From Pseudomaricurvus hydrocarbonicus (GTDB lineage Bacteria; Pseudomonadota; Gammaproteobacteria; Pseudomonadales; Cellvibrionaceae), in the NCBI RefSeq assembly GCF_011602365.1, contig NZ_JAAONZ010000001.1, positions 372,001 to 436,000 of the forward strand: DNA of 64,000 nucleotides, read 5' to 3'. Below the pieces are notes generated by a model, which saw only the letters and a list, made by a program, of their open reading frames with translations, was not told the origin of the DNA and searched no databases. A program made the position numbers and the translations under genes. How positions within the stretch are numbered: the stretch's first letter is position 1; every line of letters starts with the position of its first letter. Below are positions 27,428-37,352 of the stretch, one piece after another.

Positions 27428-28474
27428 ATGAGTTGGTACCATGAACCCGCAGCCACCCCCAGTGACACTCATCGACACAGCGCTGAACAACGTCAGGCTC
27501 AACTGACCAAGCCGGCGGGATCCATGGGACAACTGGAAACCGTCGCGGTTAAGTTGGCCAGCTTACAGGCCACCGATCAGCCCGCCTGCGACAACGTCGG
27601 CATCACCATTTTTGCCGCAGATCACGGTGTCGCGTCCGAAGGTGTTTCGGCTTTCCCGCAGTCCGTCACGGCACAGATGGTGCAAAACTTTTCTACCGGC
27701 GGGGCGGCGATTGCTGTGTTGGCGAAATCCCTGAATGCCAGGCTCGATGTCATCAATGTGGGCACGGTCACTGAATTACCCGAACTGAAGGGCGTTTCGG
27801 ATCAACGCATTGCCGCCGGCACCGCCAACTTTACGCAAAAAGCCGCCATGTCTTCCGATCAATTGCAGCAGGCTTTACGCATTGGGCAAACAGCCATCCT
27901 TGCGGCTAAAGAAGCAGGCAGTCAATTGTGGATCGGCGGAGAAATGGGCATTGCCAATACCACCTCAGCCACCGCCCTGGCCTGCGCCTATTTGAAAAAG
28001 CACGCGGCTGAAATTGTAGGGCCAGGCACCGGTCTGGATAACGCCGGACAAATCCATAAATCGGCCGTGATTCATCGCGCCCTGGACGTGTTTGACGCAA
28101 CCTCACAGCAACCACTGAAAAACTTACAGTATCTCGGCGGGTTTGAAATTGCCGCCCTCACCGGCGCTTACCTGGCCGCCGCACAAGTGGGGCTGCCAGC
28201 ACTGGTGGACGGGTTTATTTGCAGTGTGGCGGCGCTCTACGCACAGGCCATTAACCCCACCATCAAGCCCTGGCTGATCCTGTCACACAAATCTGCCGAG
28301 CCAGGTCACCAGGCCGTGCTCCGCGCCTTCGATCAAAAACCCTTGCTGGATCTGGACCTGCGTCTGGGTGAAGGCAGCGGTGCGGCCAGCGCTGTACCCC
28401 TGCTGCGGCTGGCATGCGATCTTCACAACCAGATGGCCACGTTTGAACACGCTGGCGTGGACGCCAAAGGTTGA
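27428..28474 (+). CDS. cobT: Nicotinate-nucleotide--dimethylbenzimidazole phosphoribosyltransferase
   Basis: 348 residues, full length for CobT. Landmarks are KPAGSMGQLE at about 28-37, FAADHGVASEGVSA, IGGEMGIANTTSA, GTGLDNAG and the catalytic Glu in RLGEGSGAA (E315; Glu317 in Salmonella). It makes alpha-ribazole 5'-phosphate from dimethylbenzimidazole and nicotinate mononucleotide. It uses the base made by BluB, encoded on the opposite strand of the same region. Fifty-five bases separate it from the phosphatase gene. Confidence 0.96.
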   Translation: MSWYHEPAATPSDTHRHSAEQRQAQLTKPAGSMGQLETVAVKLASLQATDQPACDNVGITIFAADHGVASEGVSAFPQSVTAQMVQNFSTGGAAIAVLAKSLNARLDVINVGTVTELPELKGVSDQRIAAGTANFTQKAAMSSDQLQQALRIGQTAILAAKEAGSQLWIGGEMGIANTTSATALACAYLKKHAAEIVGPGTGLDNAGQIHKSAVIHRALDVFDATSQQPLKNLQYLGGFEIAALTGAYLAAAQVGLPALVDGFICSVAALYAQAINPTIKPWLILSHKSAEPGHQAVLRAFDQKPLLDLDLRLGEGSGAASAVPLLRLACDLHNQMATFEHAGVDAKG

Positions 28475-28529
28475 GCGGTTTTTCCAACCGCTCCCATCAC
28501 CCATGTAACTCAACAAGGCGGATGAAGCC

Positions 28530-29222
28530 ATGAACCAGCAGCGAGTCACCACCCTGGATTTTCTACGCCATGGCGAATGTCAGGATACGCTCCATAAAGG
28601 CCAGAAAAACACGGACAGCCATGCCATTTTCAGAGGCCGGACTGACTCGCCGCTGAATGAAACCGGCTGGCATCAAATGAATCAGGCCATCCAACACTGG
28701 CACACACCGTTGACCGAGGTTAGCCACAGCTGGGAAAAAATACTGAGCTCACCGCTGAAGCGCTGCCAGACTTTTGCCGAACAGCTGGCCGAATTCCTGA
28801 AACTGCCGGTTGAAACCCGCACGGCGTTGCGCGAAATTGACTTTGGGGACTGGGATGGCCAATTAATTCAAACCATCGAACAACAATCACCGCAAGCGCT
28901 GGCACGCTTCTGGCAAAACCCGACACAACAAACGCCGCCCAATGGAGAATCACTGTCGGACTTTCACCAGCGGGTGATCAAGGCCTTTGACGAAATCGTG
29001 CAGACCCAGCAAAATCAGCACTGTCTGGTGGTGTGCCACGGCGGCGTCATTAAAAGCGTCATGGCTCACTGTTTGAATATGCCACTCGATAGCGTGCATC
29101 GACTGTCCATTCCTCACGCCTGCATGACCCAGATACAGATCTTTCACCAGCCGGGCTTCCCTGACTGGATCCAGCTGACCCGGCATCAGCCACCACCGGC
29201 AGAAATTCCCAGCGCCCATTAA
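28530..29222 (+). CDS. cobC: Histidine phosphatase, probable alpha-ribazole phosphatase
   Basis: 230 residues of the phosphoglycerate-mutase-like histidine phosphatase family: catalytic motif FLRHGEC at about 11-17, FRGRTDSPLNETG, SSPLKRC, EIDFGDWDG and the second histidine in VVCHGGVIK. Its place between cobT and cobS argues for dephosphorylation of alpha-ribazole phosphate or cobalamin phosphate (Salmonella CobC). An insertion near residues 18-30 before FRGRTD makes it slightly longer than typical CobC. A general phosphatase is possible, but context is strong. Confidence 0.85.
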   Translation: MNQQRVTTLDFLRHGECQDTLHKGQKNTDSHAIFRGRTDSPLNETGWHQMNQAIQHWHTPLTEVSHSWEKILSSPLKRCQTFAEQLAEFLKLPVETRTALREIDFGDWDGQLIQTIEQQSPQALARFWQNPTQQTPPNGESLSDFHQRVIKAFDEIVQTQQNQHCLVVCHGGVIKSVMAHCLNMPLDSVHRLSIPHACMTQIQIFHQPGFPDWIQLTRHQPPPAEIPSAH

Positions 29223-29287
29223 CGCATCACTCTCTCGCTGGGATTGGAACCTTTGTTAAACCTTGAATGGACCTTGAGAAAACAGCT

Positions 29288-30052
29288 ATGAAGGCTCTGA
29301 CCTCCTCCCCCCTTGGACGTGCCCTGATCGTCGCGTTTCTGTTTCTGACGCGGCTGCCCATGCCCAGGCTGCCCGACTATGACCCACGAGACTCTGGCCG
29401 TGCGCTGCCGCTGTTTCCACTGGTTGGGCTGGCCATCGGCGGACTGCTGGCCCTGACCGCCACAGCCCTTCAGGGCCATCTCCCGGCCAGTGTCGTTGCC
29501 GCCCTCGTAGTGACTCTGTGGGTGTTAATTACCGGTGGCTTGCATTTGGATGGTCTTGGCGACAGCGCCGACGGCTGGCTCGCTGGCGGCGACACAGAAC
29601 GCACGCTGGAGATCATGAAAGACCCGCGCAGCGGCAGTGCCGCAGTGATCATCATTGGCTGCCTGTTATTGCTGAAATTCTCCGCCCTAAGCGCTCTAAT
29701 TGCCCATCAGAACGGCTGGGCGTTATGCCTCGCTCCGGTTCTGTCCAGAGCGATGGCCCTGCTGTTGCTGCTGTCGACACCCTATGTCAGCAAGCAAGGC
29801 ATTGCGGAAAACTTCCTTAAATACGCCAACCGTCGACACCTGCGCATCAGTGTGGCTTGCGCGTGGATTTTCGCGCTGGTGCTGCTGCCGTTGCCACAGG
29901 CGTTAATTCTGATGGTAACTGTCACGAGTTTGTTTGCGGGGTTGAGAGCCCTGATGGTGCGAAGACTGGGGGGCACCACCGGCGATACCAGTGGCGCAAG
30001 CATTGAAATTTTGGAAGCCGCGGTGCTGATTGCCTGCCTGGTGAGTGTGTAA
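29288..30052 (+). CDS. cobS: Adenosylcobinamide-GDP ribazoletransferase (cobalamin synthase)
   Basis: About 254 residues from the ATG at 29288; an ATG at 29267 is an alternative. Multi-pass inner-membrane protein with FLTRLPMP near the start, LFPLVGLAIGG, the catalytic GGLHLDGLGDSADGW and KDPRSGS, plus GGTTGDTSGA near the end. It joins adenosylcobinamide-GDP with alpha-ribazole(-phosphate) to give cobalamin(-phosphate). It is the last gene of the rightward cobalamin set. Confidence 0.94.
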   Translation: MKALTSSPLGRALIVAFLFLTRLPMPRLPDYDPRDSGRALPLFPLVGLAIGGLLALTATALQGHLPASVVAALVVTLWVLITGGLHLDGLGDSADGWLAGGDTERTLEIMKDPRSGSAAVIIIGCLLLLKFSALSALIAHQNGWALCLAPVLSRAMALLLLLSTPYVSKQGIAENFLKYANRRHLRISVACAWIFALVLLPLPQALILMVTVTSLFAGLRALMVRRLGGTTGDTSGASIEILEAAVLIACLVSV

Positions 30053-30160
30053 ACCGACCATCAAACTGCACCGGGTGGCCGGCCCTCTGCCGGCTGGCAA
30101 ATTGAACCGGCAGCCCGTTGCCTGAAGTTACTGACGGCTTTTATGGGCAGGTGAAGCGCG

Positions 30161-30910
30161 TTAATCAGACGCCCGCTGCCAGCGAATATCCAACGCCTGC
30201 AGCCCTTGTTTCATCGCGGTATAGGCCTCTTTAGCCAACAGCTGTGGGCCTTTCACCCCCAACTCAATACGGGGCTCATCCCCCATAATCGGCAAGCTAA
30301 ACACTTTAATCCCGGCAAAATCCGCCAGCAACTGTTCCATCAAGGGAATGATGGTGCTCTCATTGGCCCCTTGCAGCATCACCGAGTGCTCCCGATAACT
30401 GCGGTCCGCGATGTCGGGGTACTGTGTGTCCAGCACCCATTCCAACATAGGCCAGGCCATTTGCGGAAATCCGGGGACGAAGTGGTGATCCTGGATGCTG
30501 AAACCCGGAATGCCGTTCACCGGGTTGGGGATAATGGTCGTACCCTTGGGAAATTCCACCAGCCGATAACGTGTATCGGTCAATTCACGGCCGGTCTCCC
30601 GGGCGAATTTTTCGAGCAGTTTCACCCCGTCAGGGTGTCGTTGCGTAACCGTGCCCAGGGCTCTGGCCACCGCTTCGCGGGTGAGGTCGTCGGGGGTCGC
30701 GCCGATACCGCCGGTACTGAGGACCAAATGGCCTTTGGCAAAACTCTGCTGATAACATTCCACCAGCTCATCCATATCATCGCCCAGCACCCGGGCCCAG
30801 TTGAGGCACAGCCCGCGCTGATTCAGTATTTCAACAATCTTCGATAAGTGCTTATCGGTACGACGACCTGAGAGGATTTCATCCCCGACAATAACCAACC
30901 CGATTTGCAT
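30161..30910 (-). CDS. CinA-like molybdopterin-binding domain protein
   Basis: 249 residues, corresponding to the N-terminal MoaB/MogA-like domain of CinA: IGLVIVGDEILSGRR, STGGIGATPDDLTREAVA and NPVNGIPGFSI. The C-terminal nicotinamide-mononucleotide deamidase domain of full CinA is absent. Stand-alone forms are common and their role is unclear; the full CinA family is linked to competence and nucleotide salvage. It lies 82 bases past cobQ on the same strand, and may be transcribed with the cobalamin genes without being functionally linked. Confidence 0.85.
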   Translation of the reverse strand: MQIGLVIVGDEILSGRRTDKHLSKIVEILNQRGLCLNWARVLGDDMDELVECYQQSFAKGHLVLSTGGIGATPDDLTREAVARALGTVTQRHPDGVKLLEKFARETGRELTDTRYRLVEFPKGTTIIPNPVNGIPGFSIQDHHFVPGFPQMAWPMLEWVLDTQYPDIADRSYREHSVMLQGANESTIIPLMEQLLADFAGIKVFSLPIMGDEPRIELGVKGPQLLAKEAYTAMKQGLQALDIRWQRASD

Positions 30911-30992
30911 GTTCCTTCCTCATTGATGACCCATGTCGGCCATTATACGGGTATAAAGCGGATCCTGTTCAAGGGACAAAAAGATCAGAGCC

Positions 30993-32540
30993 CTATCCCC
31001 GGGTGAATTGCGGTAACACCTCGCGCCAACGCTGCCAGTCCATAGCGGCTTCCACCGAGTCGCTCAATCGCTCCACTTCCCGCTCCCGCAGCGCTTCGTA
31101 ATCAAAGTGCTCCACCACCTCCAGTCCGGCCCACTGCAGCAGTTTATCCAGCGCCGCCTGCTGGTCAAACAGACCGTGCAGGTAAGTACCATAGATTGCG
31201 TTGTCGTGGCTGATCGCGCCATCGGCTTGCAGCGCTGAAGATTCACCTTCAAGCTCCAGGTTCACCCTCTCAAGCAACACCGCCGGTGTGTTGAGGGCTT
31301 CACCCGAGGTAACGCCCGCGTGTATTTCATAACCGCTCACGGGGGTTTCACCATCGAACAACAGCCCCTTGCGATTGATCAACTGCTTGCTCGGGAACAA
31401 GCGGGTTTCCAGCTTCAACCAGCCCAGGCCCGGGACACTCTCCGGCACGCCCTCAATACCTTCCGGGTCATGAATCATCTGGCCCAGCATTTGATAGCCC
31501 CCACAAATGCCCATCAACTTGCCACCGTATCGCAAATGCCGCTCAATCGCCTGCGGCCAACCCTGTTGCTGCAAAAATTTCAGATCGGCAATCACACTTT
31601 TACTGCCCGGCAAAATCATCAGGTCGGCGGCCGGTATGGGTTGATCCGGGCCGATGAAATGAAACTCCACCTGCGGGTGCAGGCGCAGTGCATCAAAATC
31701 CGTGTGATTGCTGATGCGCGGCAATGCCGGCACCACCACTTTGAGTTTTTGTTGCTGATGCTCTTCACTCGCCTGGGTGTTTGCGGTTAAAGCGTCTTCG
31801 GCTTCCAAATGAAAACCCTGCAAATACGGCAACACCGCCAGCACCGGTTTGCCGGTACGCTCTTGCAACCAGTCTAATCCCGGTTCCAGCAAGCCGATGT
31901 CGCCGCGAAAACGGTTGATGACAAACCCCACCACCCGCGCCTGTTCAGAAGGCGACAACAACTCCAGCGTTCCGACCAGATGAGCAAACACACCGCCTTT
32001 ATCAATATCCGCAATCAGGATCACCGGACAATCCGCGGCTTCGGCAAACCCCATGTTGGCGATGTCGCGATCGCGCAGATTGATTTCCGCCGGACTGCCG
32101 GCCCCTTCGACAAACACATATTGATAGTGATCACACAACCGTCGATGTGAGTCCAACACCGCCGTCATCGCCACCGTTTTGTAATCGTGATAAGCCGCCG
32201 CCTCCATATTGGTGATGGCTTTACCGTGCACGATCACCTGGGCACCGGTATCACTGTTAGGCTTGAGCAATATCGGGTTCATGTCCGTATGCGGTTGCAA
32301 CCCTGCTGCAAACGCCTGCACCGCCTGGGCGCGGCCAATTTCGCCCCCATCCACCGTCACCGCACTGTTGAGCGCCATGTTCTGGGGTTTGAAAGGCACC
32401 ACCGAATTGCCCTGACGGGCAAAAATACGACACAGCGCCGTCACCAGCGTACTCTTGCCCGCATCGGACGTGGTGCCTTGCACCATTAAGGTTTTAGTGC
32501 CTTGCACCCTTAAGGTTTTAGTGCTGATAAGTTCACTCAT
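30993..32540 (-). CDS. cobQ: Cobyric acid synthase
   Basis: About 515 residues. The ATG at 32540 is preferred, with AAGGG just upstream; a GTG four codons earlier is possible. N-terminal P-loop ATPase domain ([13 protein letters not shown]), then [10 protein letters not shown], and a type I glutamine amidotransferase domain with the nucleophile Cys in [11 protein letters not shown] and a C-terminal [10 protein letters not shown]. It amidates four carboxyls of adenosylcobyrinic acid a,c-diamide. The N-terminus carries a 24-base direct duplication that repeats TLRVQGTK as TLMVQGT. CbiA, which makes its substrate, is not in the window. Confidence 0.94.
   Translation of the reverse strand: MSELISTKTLRVQGTKTLMVQGTTSDAGKSTLVTALCRIFARQGNSVVPFKPQNMALNSAVTVDGGEIGRAQAVQAFAAGLQPHTDMNPILLKPNSDTGAQVIVHGKAITNMEAAAYHDYKTVAMTAVLDSHRRLCDHYQYVFVEGAGSPAEINLRDRDIANMGFAEAADCPVILIADIDKGGVFAHLVGTLELLSPSEQARVVGFVINRFRGDIGLLEPGLDWLQERTGKPVLAVLPYLQGFHLEAEDALTANTQASEEHQQQKLKVVVPALPRISNHTDFDALRLHPQVEFHFIGPDQPIPAADLMILPGSKSVIADLKFLQQQGWPQAIERHLRYGGKLMGICGGYQMLGQMIHDPEGIEGVPESVPGLGWLKLETRLFPSKQLINRKGLLFDGETPVSGYEIHAGVTSGEALNTPAVLLERVNLELEGESSALQADGAISHDNAIYGTYLHGLFDQQAALDKLLQWAGLEVVEHFDYEALREREVERLSDSVEAAMDWQRWREVLPQFTRG
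32473..32520. repeat. 24-base tandem duplication inside cobQ
   Basis: Bases 32473-32496 and 32497-32520 are identical except for one position (A/C at the 13th base). The unit is 24 bases, so it keeps the frame and adds eight residues between the CobQ start and its P-loop. Confidence 0.93.
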
Positions 32541-32595
32541 GACCCTTGCCACACCACACGCTTGAGAATATTTTCATTTTTCACCGGCCTCGTTA

Positions 32596-33285
32596 TCACG
32601 CTTTCTTATCCCACTGCTGTTGCGCCCGGGCCGCCTTGTCGACGTCCCAGCCATCGCGCATCACATAATCGTTGAGATCGCCACGCTCAGCCCAACCTTC
32701 TTTCGCCAGCATCGGTTGATCGTAAAACGCATCCACATGCCCCAGACACAAGATGCCGACAGGTTCGACATCGGCCGGAAACTTCATCAGGGTTTTCACC
32801 TCGTCAGGGTCAAAAATAGACACCCAACCCATGCCGATGCCTTCAGCCCGAGCCGCCAGCCAGACGTTCTGGATGGCGCAGGCCGCGGATGCCAGGTCCA
32901 TTTGCGGCAAGGTCCGGCGACCAAAAATATGGCGCTCGCGCTGGTCCATCAGAGCGACCACCCAGACTTCACCACACTCGAGGATGCCCTGTACCTTTAA
33001 CTGCATGAACTCATCCGAGCGCTGCCCCATGACCGCGGCCGTCTTTAATCGCTCCTGTTCCACCACCGCGTGCAGATTCTTTTTTAGCGCCAGATCTTGT
33101 ACGCGGATGATGCGCCAGGGCTGCATCAGTCCCACACTGGGCGCGCTGTGCGCTGCAAGCAACAGTTTTTCTATCACCTCATCGGCAATCGCCTCGCTGC
33201 GAAAATGCCGCATGTCCCGACGTTCAAAAATGGCTTTATAGACACCCGCTTTAGCCGCTTGATCAAATTCAAATTCTGCCGACAT
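32596..33285 (-). CDS. bluB: 5,6-dimethylbenzimidazole synthase
   Basis: About 229 residues from the ATG at 33285, which has CAGGAG eight bases upstream; a longer frame reaches 33312 without a ribosome site. Nitroreductase-like FMN fold with BluB features: IFERRDMRHF, SAPSVGLMQPWRIIRV, IFGRRTLPQMDLASAACAIQ split at two helices, and EGIGMGWVSIF. BluB consumes FMNH2 and oxygen to make the lower ligand of B12, so this is the aerobic route. Product feeds CobT. Confidence 0.93.
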   Translation of the reverse strand: MSAEFEFDQAAKAGVYKAIFERRDMRHFRSEAIADEVIEKLLLAAHSAPSVGLMQPWRIIRVQDLALKKNLHAVVEQERLKTAAVMGQRSDEFMQLKVQGILECGEVWVVALMDQRERHIFGRRTLPQMDLASAACAIQNVWLAARAEGIGMGWVSIFDPDEVKTLMKFPADVEPVGILCLGHVDAFYDQPMLAKEGWAERGDLNDYVMRDGWDVDKAARAQQQWDKKA

Positions 33286-33345
33286 AACCCCGTCTCCTGC
33301 ACGGCAAGCCAAGAGCTTGCGCGCTAGCTTAGTGTTTCCCTGCCG

Positions 33346-34284
33346 TTAATAATAGTGCTCTCGCGCATCCTGAAGGTGTTCACACATCGCTTTCACCCCG
33401 GTTAACACACGCGGGGTATTGCGCTGAATAATATCCGGCGGAATAAATTTGAGCTGTTGGTTTTTCACCGCCTGCAAACTGGGCCAGCGTCGCCAGTCAT
33501 CCAGCCACTCGGGGCGGGCTTCGCCCATGCCACTGGCGACAATCACCTGAGGATCAATGCGCAAGATCGATTCGACACTGACTTTCGGGGCCAGCGACTG
33601 TACGTTGGAAAAGATGTTACGGCCTCCGCACAGACGAATCACATCACTGATCATGTGGTCACCGTTTAAGGTTTGCAGCGGGTCGCTCCACACCTGATAA
33701 AAGACACTGACCGGCTGACGATTGGAATAGGTTGCTGTCAACGCCTGCAGGGTTACATCAAACTTCTGTCGCGCTGTAACGGCGGTTTTGGAACCGGACA
33801 AGATGCCAATTTTTTCCATTGACTCGCCAATGTCCTTCAGTGTCCGGGACTCTGAAAAATACACCGGAATGCCCAGGTTTTGGATAGGCGCCACCCGCTG
33901 AGGTCCGTTGCCCGAATACCACGCCAACACCAGATCCGGATTCAACCGCAGAATCGCCTCGGCGCTGAATGCCTTGTAGGTACCAACGCGAGGTATCTGC
34001 TGAGCGGCTTCGGGAAAATCACTGTAGTTAACCGCCCCCACCAGCTTATCGCCACTGCCCACGGCATAAACGACTTCGACAATGTGCGGTGCCAACGCCA
34101 CGATGCGTTTTGCCGGTCGCTCCAGACGCACCAGGTTGCCGAGATCGTCGATGACTTCTACCGCATCATCAGCCGTTGCCGCACCGGCCCACAATAAACC
34201 GGCTAACCCCACCGCCAGCAATGCCGCGGCCGGATTAAAACGTAACAACATCTTCGTCAGGCGGCGCTGAGTCCATGGATTCAT
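33346..34284 (-). CDS. btuF: Cobalamin-binding periplasmic protein
   Basis: 312 residues. A signal peptide (LLAVGLAGLLWAGAATA-DD, cleavage about residue 38) targets it to the periplasm. Type III solute-binding fold with RIVALAPHIVEVVYAVG, VGTYKAFSAEAILRLNPDLVLAW and the C-terminal PRVLTGVKAMCEHL. It delivers corrinoids from the periplasm to BtuCD. It starts seven bases after the cobD stop and is part of the leftward set led by btuB. Confidence 0.9.
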   Translation of the reverse strand: MNPWTQRRLTKMLLRFNPAAALLAVGLAGLLWAGAATADDAVEVIDDLGNLVRLERPAKRIVALAPHIVEVVYAVGSGDKLVGAVNYSDFPEAAQQIPRVGTYKAFSAEAILRLNPDLVLAWYSGNGPQRVAPIQNLGIPVYFSESRTLKDIGESMEKIGILSGSKTAVTARQKFDVTLQALTATYSNRQPVSVFYQVWSDPLQTLNGDHMISDVIRLCGGRNIFSNVQSLAPKVSVESILRIDPQVIVASGMGEARPEWLDDWRRWPSLQAVKNQQLKFIPPDIIQRNTPRVLTGVKAMCEHLQDAREHYY

Positions 34285-34291
34285 TGTTCTG

Positions 34292-35407
34292 TTACCCCTG
34301 TCCTGCGGTGATGCTGTGCCTGGTCAGCGTTTGAAGATTGTTAGACTCTTCATGTCTGACGGTGTCGCTTTCGCGACGGCCTTGTTGAGCCCATTCGTCA
34401 AGGGCCATCAATAATCGAGCCAACCCCTGCTCATCCGTCAAGCCAATGCGCAGGCAAGTGACCCCGTCCTGAGGTTCAAAAATGCGCACCAAAATGCCCC
34501 GCTGAGCAAAGAAATGAAATAACCGTGGCAAAAGGCTGCCGCGAGCAAATAACGACACAAACAGCGGTCCTACCCCCATTTGGATATCCCTGTCCTGCAG
34601 CAGGTGCGCATTGAGAATGCCCACCAATTGTTCTTTATAGTAGGACACCCGATGGCGTTGGGTACGCTGCCAGATGCTGTCCGATAACATCCGTTCACCC
34701 ATCCACTGTGCTGGCCCGGAGACGCTCCAGAGCATCGTTTTTTGTAGAAATGTTTGTCTCAGTGACTCTCCCGCGATCAAAAATCCCAGCCGCAAACCGG
34801 CCATACCAAAAAACTTGCCCACCGAGCGCAGCACCACCAGATGATCCGATTCACCCAATAACACCGCACTGTGATGCCCCGGTTCAACATCGGCAAAAGC
34901 TTCATCCACCAACAAAATCCCGCCTCTGGCCGTGACCATTTGCAGCCAGCTCAGCAGACAGGACAACGGCGTGATCGCGGCACTGGGGTTGTTGGGATTA
35001 ATCACCAGCACGGAAGTAACCCGATCCCCTTCCAGCAGCGCAGTAACCTCGTCCGGGGAATCATAAAACACCACATCATGGCCACTGCGGGACCAACAGC
35101 GGGCATGCTCACCATAACCCCATCGAGGAATCGCAATCGCATGTTGGGGCATACATTCCGGCAACAATTCAATGGCGACTTGCGAGCCGCCCACCGGCAC
35201 AACCTGGCGAGCCTCACACCCATAATAGTTCGCTGCCGCCTGGCACAATCCCTCTGGCGCTTCCGGCAATCGCTGCCACACCTGGGCGGGTATGTCTGTC
35301 ACCGGCCAACTCCACGGCGCAATGCCGGTGGAGAGGTCCAACCAGTCGGCTGTCACCTGCGGGTATTGAGCTTTGATTTTTTCCAGTTGGCCACCGTGAT
35401 TCAACAT
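34292..35407 (-). CDS. cobD: Threonine-phosphate decarboxylase (CobD/CobC type)
   Basis: 371 residues, fold type I PLP enzyme similar to histidinol-phosphate aminotransferase. It starts with HGGQLEKIKAQYPQ and DLSTGIAPWSWP, typical of the cobalamin decarboxylase, with INPNNPSA, VDEAFADVEP and the PLP lysine in RSVGKFFGMAGLRLG. It makes (R)-1-amino-2-propanol O-phosphate, which CbiB attaches to cobyric acid. A C-terminal tail of ~20 residues (ESNNLQTLTRHSITAGQG) is unusual. The gap of 137 bases to cbiB upstream is the largest in this stretch and AT-rich, so a secondary promoter is possible. Confidence 0.9.
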   Translation of the reverse strand: MLNHGGQLEKIKAQYPQVTADWLDLSTGIAPWSWPVTDIPAQVWQRLPEAPEGLCQAAANYYGCEARQVVPVGGSQVAIELLPECMPQHAIAIPRWGYGEHARCWSRSGHDVVFYDSPDEVTALLEGDRVTSVLVINPNNPSAAITPLSCLLSWLQMVTARGGILLVDEAFADVEPGHHSAVLLGESDHLVVLRSVGKFFGMAGLRLGFLIAGESLRQTFLQKTMLWSVSGPAQWMGERMLSDSIWQRTQRHRVSYYKEQLVGILNAHLLQDRDIQMGVGPLFVSLFARGSLLPRLFHFFAQRGILVRIFEPQDGVTCLRIGLTDEQGLARLLMALDEWAQQGRRESDTVRHEESNNLQTLTRHSITAGQG

Positions 35408-35544
35408 CGGGGTTACCTATTTACCTATTGATTGATCTATTTATGTATCGGTCTAATGCTATATCGATTGATGATTTGACCGTCGTTCTCATTGAGACGA
35501 TACCGGAATTCTATGTTCGCCGGGTAAACGCACGGGCCGGCTTT

Positions 35545-36570
35545 TTAAAGCCACCCACAAAGTGATAAAAGCATGGCGGTGCTCAGCCACAGCCACACCG
35601 TCTGATCGACCAGGCGAATACTGCGCGGGATATCGTCAATTTTAGTGTCCTGCCCCTCGCCCATGACCGGGCGCGATTGCCACTCACCATGATAGAAAGC
35701 CCCACCGCCCAATACCACGCCCAGGGCACCCGCGCCACTGCACATCACCGGGCCGCCGTTGGGACTGGCACAATGCCTGGCTTGCCGCTGCCAACAGCGT
35801 AACGCGGAGGATGTTCTGCCCAGCGCGGCGTAACTCAGCGCGGTCAGCCGCGCCGGCAGCCAGTTGAGCAGGTCGTCCATTTTGGCACTGCAATAACCAA
35901 ACGCCTGCAGGCGGGGCGTGCGATAGCCCCACATGGCATCAAGGGTATTGGCCAGCCGATACAAGACTGCCCCCGCCGGGCCTAATACCGCAAACCAAAA
36001 CAGGGGGGCAAAAATCGCATCACTGCCGTTTTCCAGCACTGACTCAATGGTCGCCCGCGCCACGGCGGACTCGTCCATCGACTCTGTGTCGCGGCTGACA
36101 ATACGCGCCACCTGGGTTTTTGCCGCCTCCAGTCCCTGCTCGGAAAATGCCGTCGCCACCGCTTGGCCGTGTTCGCGCAAACTTTGCCAGCCCACACTGA
36201 CATACACACACACGATGACCAAAACCGATGTGAATCCTGTAGCCCAGGGTCCTGCATTGTCCAGGCCTGCACCGCCGTACCAGAGCCAGGCAATGCACAC
36301 CGGCAGCGGCAGCACCAGCAACAGCCAGGCCCCGACACCGGCGAGAGTCGCTAAACAAGCACCTGAAAAAATGCCATTAACAGCTTCGCCAGCTGGCTGG
36401 GCAGCGCTTTGGGAGCCCCGTAAATGGGGATTCCATCGAGCTTCCAGTTTCATTGCCAGTGTGCCAAAGCCGATCAGTGGGTGATACCGGGCAGGCTCAC
36501 CCACCAGACGATCCAGCCACAGTGCCAGCAGTGCAAGTCCCGGCAGGATCCAGGGGCTGAAGGCTAACAT
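35545..36570 (-). CDS. cbiB: Adenosylcobinamide-phosphate synthase
   Basis: 341 residues, inner membrane protein with about four to five membrane segments. Family landmarks: LDRLVGEPARYHPLIGFG near the N-terminus, VARIVSRDTESMDESAVARA at about 160-180, ENGSDAIFAPLFWF, YRLANTLDAMWGYRTPR, and WLPARLTALSYA. It joins the aminopropanol phosphate arm to adenosylcobyric acid. Its start overlaps the end of btuD by seven bases. Confidence 0.93.
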   Translation of the reverse strand: MLAFSPWILPGLALLALWLDRLVGEPARYHPLIGFGTLAMKLEARWNPHLRGSQSAAQPAGEAVNGIFSGACLATLAGVGAWLLLVLPLPVCIAWLWYGGAGLDNAGPWATGFTSVLVIVCVYVSVGWQSLREHGQAVATAFSEQGLEAAKTQVARIVSRDTESMDESAVARATIESVLENGSDAIFAPLFWFAVLGPAGAVLYRLANTLDAMWGYRTPRLQAFGYCSAKMDDLLNWLPARLTALSYAALGRTSSALRCWQRQARHCASPNGGPVMCSGAGALGVVLGGGAFYHGEWQSRPVMGEGQDTKIDDIPRSIRLVDQTVWLWLSTAMLLSLCGWL

Positions 36571-37352
36571 AACAACCAGGGACGGCCAGTTTCAGGGTGA
36601 GTGACACGGTGAAACTCGACCTGAAACACCTCTTTTAACAAGGCTTCCTGGAGTACCTCATCCGGCGTACCCACCGCACGAATCTGACCACAACACATCA
36701 ATACCAGTTGATCGGCACAGTGCGCCGCCAGATTTAAATCGTGCATGGCGGTGAGCACCCCACACCCCTCTGCCGCACGTTCACGCAGCAACCGGGCCAC
36801 CATCTGCTGGTGTGAATAATCCAAAGCGGAAGTCGGCTCGTCCAGTACCACCAGACGCTGCCAATCGTCTTCACTTTGCCAGACCTGGGCCAGCACCCGG
36901 GCCAGCTGTACCCGCTGTTTTTCTCCACCGGACAGGTTGGTGTAGGCCTGCTGGCGCAAATAGTGCACATCGGTACTGTGTAATGCCTGCGCGACGATGT
37001 CCTGATCCAGCACCAGACCGGTGTCGTGAGGCGTGCGTCCCAACATCACCACTTCTTCGGCCGTAAAGGGAAAATTTAACAGGGAATTTTGCGGCAACAC
37101 CGCCATGTGCAAGGCTTTTTCGGCCGCTGACAAGCTCGACAATAAACGGCGGTTAAAGTGGACCTCTCCGCTCTGGGGAGTCACTTCACCGCAAGCCACT
37201 TTCAACAGCGACGACTTGCCCGCACCGTTGGGACCCAGCACCACCACCACCTGCCCGCCTTCAACATGGAGATCCACGGACTGCAAAATGGGCGTGAGAC
37301 GACTTTTGTCGGTCGCATAATTCAAATGAATATTCTGTAAATGCAGCATCAA
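36564..37352 (-). CDS. btuD: Cobalamin ABC transporter ATPase
   Basis: 262 residues, FecCD-type importer ATPase. Walker A GPNGAGKSSLL, Q-loop LPQNSLLNFPFT, signature LSGGEKQRVQLARVLA, Walker B RLVVLDEPTSALD and switch H in AMHDLNLAAH. Gene context (btuC overlapping by four bases, btuF and btuB in the same set) supports corrinoid import; haem importer ATPases look similar. Confidence 0.9.
   Translation of the reverse strand: MMLHLQNIHLNYATDKSRLTPILQSVDLHVEGGQVVVVLGPNGAGKSSLLKVACGEVTPQSGEVHFNRRLLSSLSAAEKALHMAVLPQNSLLNFPFTAEEVVMLGRTPHDTGLVLDQDIVAQALHSTDVHYLRQQAYTNLSGGEKQRVQLARVLAQVWQSEDDWQRLVVLDEPTSALDYSHQQMVARLLRERAAEGCGVLTAMHDLNLAAHCADQLVLMCCGQIRAVGTPDEVLQEALLKEVFQVEFHRVTHPETGRPWLLC

Noticed and set aside
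30077-30100. GCCGGC hairpin between convergent cobS and the CinA-like gene
   Set aside because: The stem is only six bases, self-complementary and GC-rich, and lacks a T-run; chance pairing is likely in this GC-rich stretch.
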